Origin: Petrolisthes cinctipes
Taxonomy: Eukaryota > Arthropoda > Malacostraca > Decapoda > Porcellanidae
Direction: 5' to 3'
Assembly (NCBI GenBank): GCA_033782935.1
Contig: JAWQEG010000084.1
Span: 682,001 to 746,000, forward strand
Length of the DNA stretch: 64,000 nt
Shown: in pieces, positions 40,265 to 52,300 of the stretch
Layout: every line of letters begins with the position of its first letter
Position numbering within the stretch: position 1 is the first letter of the stretch
The notes under the pieces: generated by a model
Database searches by the model: none
The model's input: the letters and a program-made list of their open reading frames with translations, nothing else
What the model was told of the DNA's origin: nothing
Translations under genes and position numbers: made by a program

Positions 40265-43200
40265 GTGTTAGAGTATTTTCAAAATACATGCTCAAAACAT
40301 ACTGAAAATCGATCTCTTAGGTGCCCAAAAGTCCATATGTGCATGCATCTTCTGTACCCGTTTATATCTCAAATTCAGGCCCTAAACACCCGAAAATTCG
40401 ATATTTTGGGGTCCCAGAAGCGATCTGTACATGCCTACTCCGTGTTAGAGTATTTTCAAAATTCAGGCCCAAAACATGCTGAAAATCGATATTTTTGGTG
40501 CCCAAAGTCAATATGTGCATGTATCTTCTGTACCCGTTTATATCTTAAATTCAGGCTCAAAACACCCGAAAATTCAATATTTTGGGGTCCCAGAAGCAAT
40601 CTGTACAGTGCTAGAATATTTTTAAAATATAGGCTAAAAACATGCTAAAAATCGATCTTTTAGGTGCCAAAAAGTCGATATCTCAAATTCAGTCCCAAAA
40701 CACCCGAAAATTCGATATTTAGGGGTCCCAGAAGCAATCTGTACATGCCTACTCTGTGTTAGATTATTTTCAAAATACATGCTCAAAACATACTGAAAAT
40801 CGATCTTTTAGGTGCACAAAAGTCGATATGTGCATGCATCTTCAGTACCCGTTTATATCTCAAATTCAGGCTCAAAACACCCGAAAATTCAATATTTTGG
40901 GGTCCCAGAAGCAATCTGTACATGCCTACTCAGTGTTAGAGTATTTTCAAAATACAGGCCCAAAACATGCTGAAAATCGATATTTTAGATGCCCAAAGTC
41001 AATATGTGCATGTATCTTCTGTACCCGTTTATATCTCAAATTCAGGCTCAAAACACCCGAAAATTCAATATTTTGGGGTCCAAGAAGCAATCTGTACATG
41101 CCTACACAGTGCTAGAATATTTTCAAAATATAGGCTAAAAACATGCTGAAAATCGATCTTTTAGGTGCCAAAAAGTCGATATCTCAAATTCAGTCCCAAA
41201 ACACCCGAAAATTCGATATTTAGGGGTCCCAGAAGCGATCTGTACATGCCTACTCCGTGTTAGAGTATTTTCAAAATACATGCTCAAAACATACTGAAAA
41301 TCGATCTTTTAGGTGCACAAAAGTCGATATGTGCATGCATCTTCTGTACCCGTTTATATCTCAAATTCAGGCTCAAAACACCCGAAAATTCAATATTTTG
41401 GGGTCCCAGAAGCGATCTGTACATGCCTACTCCGTGTTAGAGTATTTTCAAAATTCAGGCCCAAAACATGCTGAAAATCGATATTTTTGGTGCCCAAAGT
41501 CAATATGTGCATGTATCTTCTGTACCCGTTTATATCTTAAATTCAGGCTCAAAACACCCGAAAATTCAATATTTTGGGGTCCCAGAAGCAATCTGTACAG
41601 TGCTAGAATATTTTTAAAATATAGGCTAAAAACATGCTAAAAATCGATCTTTTAGGTGCCAAAAAGTCGATATCTCAAATTCAGTCCCAAAACACCCGAG
41701 AATTCGATATTTAGGGGTCCCAGAAGCAATCTGTACATGCCTACTCTGTGTTAGATTATTTTCAAAATACATGCTCAAAACATACTGAAAATCGATCTTT
41801 TAGGTGCACAAAAGTCGATATGTGCATGCATCTTCAGTACCCGTTTATATCTCAAATTCAGGCTCATAACACCTGAAAATTCAATATTTTGGGGTCCCAG
41901 AAGCAATCTGTACATGCCTACTCAATGTTAGAGTATTTTCAAAATACAGTCCCAAAACATGCTGAAAATCGATATTTTAGATGCCCAAAGTCAATATGTG
42001 CATGTATCTTCTGTACCCGTTTATATCTCAAATTCAGGCTCAAAACACCCGAAAATTCAATATTTTGGGGTCCCAGAAGCAATCTGTACATGCCTACACA
42101 GTGCTAGAATATTTTCAAAATATAGGCTAAAAACATGCTAAAAATCGACATTTTAGGTGCCAAAAAATCGAGATCTCAAATTCAGTCCCAAAACACCCGA
42201 AAATTCGATATTCAGAGGTCCCAGAAGGTATCTGTACATGCCTACTCCGTGTTAGAGTATTTTCAAAATACAGGCCAAAAATATACTGAAAATCGATCTC
42301 TTAGGTGCCCAAAAGTCCATATGTGCATGCATCTTCTGTACCCGTTTATATCTCAAATTCAGGCCCTAAACACCCGAAAATTCGATATTTTGGGGTCTCA
42401 GAAGCGATCTGTACATGCCTACTCCGTGTTAGAGTATTTTCAAAATTCAGGCCCAAAACATGCTGAAAATCGATATTTTTGGTGCCCAAAGTCAATATGT
42501 GCATGTATCTTCTGTACCCGTTTATATCTTAAATTCAGGCTCAAAACACCCGAAAATTCAATATTTTGGGGTCCCAGAAGCAATCTCTACAGTGCTAGAA
42601 TATTTTTAAAATATTGGCTAAAAACATGCTAAAAATCGATCTTTTAGGTGCCAAAAAGTCGATATCTCAAATTCAGTCCCAAAACACCCGAGAATTCGAT
42701 ATTTAGGGGTCCCAGAAGCAATCTGTACATGCCTACTCTGTGTTAGATTATTTTCAAAATACATGCTCAAAACATACTGAAAATCGATCTTTTAGGTGCA
42801 CAAAAGTCGATATGTGCATGCATCTTCAGTACCCGTTTATATCTCAAATTCAAGCTCATAACACCCGAAAATTCAATATTTTGGGGTCCCAGAAGCAATC
42901 TGTACATGCCTACTCAGTGTTAGAGTATTTTCAAAATACAGGCCCAAAACATGCTGAAAATCGATATTTTAGATGCCCAAAGTCAATATGTGCATGTATC
43001 TTCTGTACCCGTTTATATCTCAAATTCAGGCTCAAAACACCCGAAAATTCAATATTTTGGGGTCCCAGAAGCAATCTGTACATGCCTACACAGTGCTAGA
43101 ATATTTTCAAAATATAGGCTAAAAACATGCTAAAAATCGACATTTTAGGTGCCAAAAAATCGATATCTCAAATTCAGTCCCAAAACACCCGAAAATTCGA

Positions 43201-44232
43201 TATTTAGAGGTCCCAGAAGGTATCTGTACATGCCTACTCCGTGTTAGAGTATTTTCAAAATACAGGCCAAAAACATACTGAAAATCGATCTTTTAGGTGC
43301 CCAAAAGTCGATATGTGCATGCATCTTCTGTACCCGTTTATATCTCAAATTCAGGCCCTAAACACCCGAAAATTCGATATTTTGGGCTCCCAGAAGCGAT
43401 CTGTACATGCCTACTCCGTGTTAGAGTATTTTCAAAATTCAGGCCCAAAACATGCTGAAAATCGATATTTTTGGTGCCCAAAGTCAATATGTGCATGTAT
43501 CTTCTGTACCCGTTTATATCTTAAATTCAGGCTCAAAACACCCGAAAATTCAATATTTTGGGGTCCCAGAAGCAATCTGTACAGTGCTAGAATATTTTTA
43601 AAATATAGGCTAAAAACATGCTAAAAATCGATCTTTTAGGTGCCAAAAAGTCGATATCTCAAATTCAGTCCCAAAACACCCGAGAATTCGATATTTAGGG
43701 GTCCCAGAAGCGATCTGTACATGCCTACTCTGTGTTAGATTATTTTCAAAATACATGCTCAAAACATACTGAAAATCGATCTTTTAGGTGCACAAAAGTC
43801 GATATGTGCATGCATCTTCAGTACCCGTTTATATCTCAAATTCAGGCTCAAAACACCCGAAAATTCAATATTTTGGGGTCCCAGAAGCAATCTGTACATG
43901 CCTACTCAGTGTTAGAGTATTTTCAAAATACAGGCCCAAAACATGCTGAAAATCGATATTTTAGATGCCCAAAGTCAATATGTGCATGTATCTTCTGTAC
44001 CCGTTTATATCTCAAATTCAGGCTCAAAACACCCGAAAATTCAATATTTTGGGGTCCCAGAAGCAATCTGTACATGCCTACTCAGTGCTAGAATATTTTC
44101 AAAATATAGGCTAAAAACATGCTAAAAATCGATCTTTTAGGTGCCAAAAAGTCGATATCTCAAATTCAGTCCCAAAACACCCGAAAAATCGATATTTAGG
44201 GGTCCCAGAAGCGATCTGTACATGCCTACTCC
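40265..44232 (+). repeat. Regular 992-bp higher-order repeat, four units
   Basis: Units start at 40265, 41257, 42249 and 43241, and the next phase point is 44233; all steps are exactly 992 bp. Each unit is a type 1 trimer with the 166-bp C (491 bp) followed by a type 2 trimer (501 bp). All four carry CTCTGTGTTAGATTATTTT at the B' start (40756, 41748, 42740, 43732), plus TATCTTAAATTCAGG and ATATTTTTAAAATAT. The same forms are found at 35649-36640, a probable relative. Confidence 0.88.
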
Positions 44233-44585
44233 GTGTTAGAGTATTTTCAAAATACATGCTCAAAACATACTGAAAATCGATCTTTTAGGTGCACAAAAGT
44301 CGATATGTGCATGCATCTTCAGTACCCGTTTATATCTCAAATTCAGGCTCAAAACACCCGAAAATTCAATATTTTGGGGTCCCAGAAGCAATCTGTACAT
44401 GCCTACTCAGTGTTAGAGTATTTTCAAAATACAGGCCCAAAACATGCTGAAAATCGATATTTTAGATGCCCAAAGTCAATATGTGCATGCATCTTCTGTA
44501 CCCGTTTATATCTCAAATTCTGGCCCTAAACACCCGAAAATTCGATATTTTGGGGTCCCAGAAGCGATCTGTACATGCCTACTCC

Positions 44586-46048
44586 GTGTTAGAGTATTTT
44601 CAAAATTCAGGCCCAAAACATGCAGAAAATCGATATTTTTGGTGCCCAAAGTCAATATGTGCATGTATCTTCTGTACCCGTTTATATCTCAAATTCAGGC
44701 TCAAAACACCCGAAAATTCAATATTTTGGGGTCCCAAAAGCAATCTGTACATGCCTACTCAGTGCTAGAATATTTTCAAAATATAGGCTAAAAACATGCT
44801 GAAAATCGATCTTTTAGGTGCCAAAAAGTCGATATCTCAAATTCAGTCCCAAAACACCCGAAAATTCGATATTTAGGGGTCCCAGAAGCGATCTGTACAT
44901 GCCTACTCCGTGTTAGAGTATTTTCAAAATTCAGGCCCAAAACATGCTGAAAATCGATATTTTTGGTGCCCAAAGTCAATATGTGCATGTATCTTCTGTA
45001 CCCGTTTATATCTCAAATTAAGGCTCAAAACACCCGAAAATTCAATATTTTGGGGTCCCAGAAACAATCTGTACAGTGCTAGAATATTTTTAAAATATAG
45101 GCTAAAAACATGCTAAAAATCGATCTTTTAGGTGCCAAAAAGTCGATTTCTCAAATTCAGTCCCAAAACACTCGAAAATTCGATATTTAGGGGTCCCAGA
45201 AGCGATCTGTACATGCCTACTCCGTGTTAGAGTATTTTCAAAATACATGCTCAAAACATACTGAAAATCGATCTTTTACGTGCCCACAAGTCGATATGTG
45301 CATGCATCTTCTGTACCCGTTTATATCTCAAATTCTGGCCCTAAACACCCGAAAATTCGATATTTTGGGGTCCTAGAAGCGATCAGTACATGCCTACTCC
45401 GTGTTAGAGTATTTTCAAAATTCAGGCCCAAAACATGCAGAAAATCGATATTTTTGGTGCCCAAAGTCAATATGTGCATGTATCTTCTGTACCCGTTTAT
45501 ATCTCAAATTCAGGCTCAAAACACCCGAAAATTCAATATTTTGGGGTCCCAAAAGCAATCTGTACATGCCTACTCAGTGCTAGAATATTTTCAAAATATA
45601 GGCCAAAAACATGCTGAAAATAGATCTTTTAGGTGCCAAAAAGTCGATATCTCAAATTCAGTCCCAAAACACCCGAAAATTCGATATTTAGGGGTCCCAG
45701 AAGCGATCTGTACATGCCTACTCCGTGTTAGAGTATTTTCAAAATTCAGGCCCAAAACATGCTGAAAATCGATATTTTTGGTGCCCAAAGTCAATATGTG
45801 CATGTATCTTCTGTACCCGTTTATATCTCAAATTCAGGCTCAAAACACCCGAAAATTCAATATTTTGGGGTCCCAGAAGCAATCTGTACATGCCTACACA
45901 GTGCTAGAATATTTTCAAAATATAGGCTAAAAACATGCTAAAAATCGATATTTTAGGTGCCAAAAAGTCGATATCTCAAATTCAGTCCCAAAACACCCGA
46001 AAATTCGATATTTAGGGGTCCCAGAAGCGATCTGTACATGCCAACTCC
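44586..46048 (+). repeat. Local 815-bp duplication of a C-A-C block
   Basis: The monomer order is C-A-C-A-B-C-A-C-A. The C-A-C block with CCCAAAAGCAATC at 44586 recurs at 45401, 815 bp later. Variants such as AAATTAAGGCTC, GTCGATTTCTC, GATCAGTAC and AAAATAGATC are shared with 37810-38800, so both loci come from one ancestor. Here the order is partly repeated. Confidence 0.72.
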
Positions 46049-46314
46049 GTGTTAGAGTATTTTCAAAATTCAGGCCCAAAACATACTGAAAATCGATATT
46101 TTTGGTGCCCAAAGTCAATATGTGCATGTATCTTCTGTACCCGTTTATATCTCAAAATACATGCTCAAAACATACTGAAAATCGATCTTTTAGGTGCACA
46201 AAAGTCGATATGTGCATGTATATTCAGTACCCGTTTATATCTCAAATTCAGGCTCAAAACACCCGAAAATTCAATATTTTGGGGTCCCAGAAGCAATCTG
46301 TACATGCCTACTCA
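46049..46314 (+). repeat. Aberrant monomer fusion at TCAAAAT
   Basis: A type 1 C runs normally to TTTATATCTCAAA and then jumps, at 46151-46157, into the start of B' (ATACATGCTCAAAAC). The normal sequences at the two break sites are CTCAAATTCAGG and TTTTCAAAATACATG. They share TCAAA, so a microhomology-mediated join fits. The 88-bp phase is broken here. Confidence 0.8.
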
Positions 46315-49300
46315 GTGTTAGAGTATTTTCAAAATACAGGCCCAAAACATGCTGAAAATCGATATTTTAGATGCCCAAAGTCAATATGTGCATGTATCTT
46401 CTGTACCCGTTTATATCTCAAATTCAGGCTCAAAACACCCGAAAATTCAATATTTTGGGGTCCCAGAAGCAATCTGTACAGTGCTAGAATATTTTTAAAA
46501 TATAGGCTAAAAACATGCTAAAAATCGATCTTTTAGGTGCCAAAAAACCGATATCTCAAATTCAGTCCCAAAACACCCGAAAATTCGATATTTAGAGGTC
46601 CCAGAAGGTATCTGTACATGCCTTGTCCGTGTTAGAGTATTTTCAAAATACAGGCCAAAAACATACTGAAAATCGATCTTTTAGGTGCCCAAAAGTCGAT
46701 ATGTGCATGCATCTTCTGTACCCGTTTATATCTCAAATTCAGGCCCTAAACACCCGAAAATTCGATATTTTGGGGTCCCAGAAGCGATCTGTACATGCCT
46801 ACTCCGTGTTAGAGTATTTTCAAAATTCAGGCCCAAAACATGCTGAAAATCGATATTTTTGGTGCCCAAAGTCAATATGTGCATGTATCTTCTGTACCCG
46901 TTTATATCTCAAATTCAGGCTCAAAACACCCGAAAATTCAATGTTTTGGGGTCCCAGAAGCAATCTGTACATGCCTACTCAGTGCTAGAATATTTTCAAA
47001 ATATAGGCTAAAAACATGCTAAAAATCGATCTTTTAGGTGCCAAAAAGTCGATATCTCAAATTCAGTCCCAAAACACACGAAAATTCGATATTTAGGGGT
47101 CCCAGAAGCGATCTGTACATGCCTACTCCGTGTTAGAGTATTTTCAAAATAAATGCTCAAAACATACTGAAAATCGATCTTTTAGGTGCACAAAAGTCGA
47201 TATGTGCATGCATCTTCAGTACCCGTTTATATCTCAAATTCAGGCTCAAAACACCCGAAAATTCAATATTTTGGGGTCCCAGAAGCAATCTGTACATGCC
47301 TACTCAGTGTTAGAGTATTTTCAAAATACAGGCCCAAAACATGCTGAAAATCGATATTTTAGATGCCCAAAGTCAATATGTGCATGTATCTTCTGTACCC
47401 GTTTATATCTCAAATTCAGGCTCAAAACACCCTAAAATTCAATATTTTGGGGTCCCAGAAGCAATCTGTACAGTGCTAGAATATTTTTAAAATATAGGCT
47501 AAAAACATGCTAAAAATCGATCTTTTAGGTGCCAAAAAATCGATATCTCAAATTCAGTCCCAAAACACCCGAAAATTCGATATTTAGAGGTCCCAGAAGG
47601 TATCTGTACATGCCTACTCCGTGTTAGAGTATTTTCAAAATACATGCTCAAAACATACTGAAAATCGATCTTTTAGGTGCCCAAAAGTCGATATGTGCAT
47701 GCATCTTCTGTACCCGTTTATATCTCAAATTACGGCCCTAAACACCCGAAAATTCGATATTTTGGGGTCCCAGAATCGATCTGTACATGCCTACTCCGTG
47801 TTAGAGTATTTTCAAAATTCAGGCCCAAAACATGCAGAAAATCGATATTATTGGTGCCCAAAGTCAATATGTGCATGTATCTTCTGTACCCGTTTATATC
47901 TCAAATTCAGGCTCAAAACACCCGAAAATTCAATATTTTGGGGTCCCAGAAGCAATCTGTACATGCCTACTCAGTGCTAGAATATTTTCAAAATATAGGC
48001 TAAAAACATGCTAAAAATCGATCTTTTAGGTGCCAAAAAGTCGATATCTCAAATTCAGTCCCAAAACACCCGAAAATTCGATATTTAGGGGTCCCAGGAG
48101 CGATCTGTACATGCCTACTCCGTGTTAGAGTATTTTCAAAATACATGCTCAAAACATACTGAAAATCGATCTTTTAGGTGCCCAAAAGTCGATATGTGCA
48201 TGCATCTTCAGTACCCGTTTATATCTCAAATTCAGGCTGAAAACACCCGAAAATTCAATATTTTGGGGTCCCAGAAGCAATCTGTACATGCCTACTCAGT
48301 GTTAGAGTATTTTCAAAATACAGGCCCAAAACATGCTGAAAATCGATATTTTAGATGCCCAAAGTCAATATGTGCATGTATCTTCTGTACCCGTTTATAT
48401 CTCAAATTCAGGCTCAAAACACCCGAAAATTCGATATTTAGGGGTCCCAGAAGCGATCTGTACATGCCTACTCCGTGTTAGAGTATTTTCAAAATTCAGG
48501 CCCAAAACATGCTGAAAATCGATATTTTTGGTGCCCAAAGTCAATATGTGCATGTATCTTCTGTACCCGTTTATATCTCAAATTCAGGCTCAAAAACACC
48601 CGAAAATTCAATATTTTGGGGTCCCAGAAGCAATCTGTACATGCCTACTCAGTGCTAGAATATTTTCAAAATATAGGCTAAAAACATGCTAAAAATCGAT
48701 CTTTTAGGTGCCAAAAAGTCGATATCTCAAATTCAGTCCCAAAACACCCGAAAATTCGATATTTAGGGGTCCCAGAAGCGATCTGTACATGCCTACTCCG
48801 TGTTAGAGTATTTTCAAAATACATGCTCAAAACATACTGAAAATCGATCTTTTAGGTGCACAAAAGTCGATATGTGCATGCATCTTCAGTACCCGTTTAT
48901 ATCTCAAATTCAGGCTCAAAACACCCGAAAATTCAATATTTTGGGGTCCCAGAAGCAATCTGTACATGCCTACTCAGTGTTAGAGTATTTTCAAAATACA
49001 GGCCCAAAACATGCTGAAAATCGATATTTTAGATGCGCAAAGTCAATATGTGCATGTATCTTCTGTACCCGTTTATATCTCAAATTCAGGCTCAAAATAC
49101 CCGAAAATTCAATATTTTGGGGTCCCAGAAGCAATCTGTACATGCCTACACAGTGCTAGAATATTTTCAAAATATAGGCTAAAAACATGCTAAAAATCGA
49201 CATTTTAGGTGCCAAAAAATCGATATCTCAAATTCAGTCTTAAAACACCCGAAAATTCGATATTTAGAGGTCCCAGAAGGTATCTGTACATGCCTACTCC

Positions 49301-52300
49301 GTGTTAGAGTATTTTCAAAATACAGGCCAAAAACATACTGAAAATCGATCTCTTAGGTGCCCAAAAGTCGATATGTGCATGCATCTTCAGTACCCGTTTA
49401 TATCTCAAATTCAGGCTCAAAACACCCGAAAATTCAATATTTTGGGGTCCCAGAAGCAATCTGTACATGCCTAATCAGTGTTAGAGTATTTTCAAAATAC
49501 AGGCACAAAACATGCTGAAAATCGATATTTTAGATGCCCAAAGTCAATATGTTCATGTATCTTCTGTACCCGTTTATATCTCAAATTCAGGCTCAAAACA
49601 CCCGAAAATTCAATATTTTGGGGTCCCAGAAGCAATCTGTACATGCCTACACAGTGCTAGAATATTTTCAAAATATAGGCTAAAAACATGCTAAAAATCG
49701 ACATTTTAGGTGCCAAAAAATCGATATCTCAAATTCAGTCCCAAAACACCCGAAAATTCGATATTTAGAGGTCCCAGAAGGTATCTGTACATGCCTACTC
49801 CGTGTTAGAGTATTTTCAAAATACATGCTCAAAACATACTGAAAATCGATCTTTTAGGTGCACAAAAGTCGATATGTGCATGCATCTTCTGTACCCGTTT
49901 ATATCTCAAATTCTGGCCCTAAACACCCGAAAATTCGATATTTTGGGGTCCCAGAAGCGATCTGTACATGCCTACTCCGTGTTACAGTATTTTCAAAATT
50001 CAGGCCCAAAACATGCTGAAAATCGATATTTTAGATGCCCAAAGTCAATATGTGCATGTATCTTCTGTACCCGTTTATATCTCAAATTCAGGCTCAAAAC
50101 ACCCGAAAATTCAATATTTTGGGGTCCCAGAAGCAATCTGTACATGCCTACTCAGTGCTAGAATATTTTCAAAATATAGGCTAAAAACATGCTAAAAATC
50201 GATCTTTTAGATGCCATAAAGTCGATATCTCAAATTCAGTCCCAAAACACCCGAAAATTCGATATTTAGGGGTCCCAGAAGCGATCTGTACATGCCTACT
50301 CCGTGTTAGAGTATTTTCAAAATACATGCTTAAAACATACTGAAAATCGATCTTTTAGGTGCACAAAAGTCGATATGTGCATGCATCTTCAGTACCCGTT
50401 TATATCTCAAATTCAGGCTCAAAACACCCGAAAATTCAATATTTTGGGGTCCCAGAAGCAATCTGTACATGCCTACTCAGTGTTAGAGTATTTTCAAATT
50501 ACAGGCCCAAAACATGCTGAAAATCGATATTTTAGATGCCCAAAGTCAATATGTGCATGTATCTTCTGTACCCGTTTATATCTCAAATTCAGGCTCAAAA
50601 CACCCGAAAATTCAATATTTTGGGGTCCCAGAAGCAATCTGTACATGCCTACACAGTGCTAGAATATTTTCAAAATATAGGCTAAAAACATGTAAAAATC
50701 GACATTTTAGGTGCCAAAAAATCGATATCTCAAATTCAGTCCCAAAATACCCGAAAATTCGATATTTAGAGGTCCCAGAAGGTATCTGTACATGCCTACT
50801 CCGTGTTAGATTATTTTCAAAATACAGGCCCAAAACATGCTGAAAATCGATATTTTTGGTTCCCAAAGTCAATATGTGCATGTATCTTCTGTACCTGTTT
50901 ATATCTCAAATTCAGGCTCAAAACACCCGAAAATTCAATATTTTGGGGTCCCAGAAGCAATCTGTACAGTGCTAGAATATTTTCAAAATATAGGCTAAAA
51001 ACATGCTAAAAATCGATCTTTTAGGTGCCAAAAAGTCGATATCTCAAATTCAGTCCCAAAACACCCGAAAATTCGATATGTAGGGATCCCAGAAGCGATC
51101 TGTACATGCCTACTCCGTGTTAGAGTATTTTCAAAATACATGCTCAAAACATACTGAAAATCGATCTTTTAGGTGCACAAAAGTCGATATGTGCATGCAT
51201 CTTCAGTACCCGTTTATATCTCAAATTCAGGCTCAAAACACCCGAAAATTCAATATTTTGGGGTCCCAGAAGCAATCTGTACATGCCTACTCAGTGTTAG
51301 AGTATTTTCAAAATACAGGCCCAAAACATGCTGAAAATCGATATTTTAGATGCCCAAAGTCAATATGTGCATGTATCTTCTGTACCCGTTTATATCTCAA
51401 ATTCAGGCTCAAAACACCCGAAAATTCAATATTTTGGGGTCCCAGAAGCAATCTGTACAGTGCTAGAATATTTTCAAAATATAGGCTAAAAACATGCTAA
51501 AAATCGATCTTTTAGGTGCCAAAAAGTCGATATCTCAAATTCAGTCCCAAAACACCCGAAAATTCAATATTTTGGGGGCCCAGAAGCAATCTGTACATGC
51601 CTACTCCGTGTTAGAGTATTTTCAAAATACAGGCCCAAAACATGCTGAAAATCGATATTTTAGATGCCCAAATTCAATATGTGCATGTATCTTCTGTACC
51701 CGTTTATATCTCAAATTCAGGCTCAAAACACCCGAAAATTCAATATTTTGGGGTCCCAGAAGCAATCTGTACATGCCTACTCAGTGCTAGAATATTTTCA
51801 AAATATAGGCTAAAAACATGCTAAAAATCGATCTTTTAGATGCCATAAAGTCGATATCTCAAATTCAGTCCCAAAACACCCGAAAATTCGATATTTAGGG
51901 GTCCCAGAAGCGATCTGTACATGCCTACTCCGTGTTAGAGTATTTTCAAAATACATGCTAAAAACATACTGAAAATCGATCTTTTAGGTGCACAAAAGTC
52001 GATATGTGCATGCATCTTCAGTACCCGTTTATATCTCAAATTCAGGCTCAAAACACCCGAAAATTCAATATTTTGGGGTCCCAGAAGCAATCTGTACATG
52101 CCTACTCAGTGTTAGAGTATTTTCAAAATACAGGCCCAAAACATGCTGAAAATCGATATTTTAGATGCCCAAATTCAATATGTGCATGTATCTTCTGTAC
52201 CCGTTTATATCTCAAATTCAGGCTCAAAACACCCGAAAATTCAATATTTTGGGGTCCCAGAAGAAATCTGTACATGCCTACACAGTGCTAGAATATTTTC

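Noticed and set aside
46049..46628. A hidden inserted element in the disordered region.
   Set aside because: All sequence there can be assigned to monomers A, B', C or C'. The oddity is one out-of-phase junction, with no foreign DNA.
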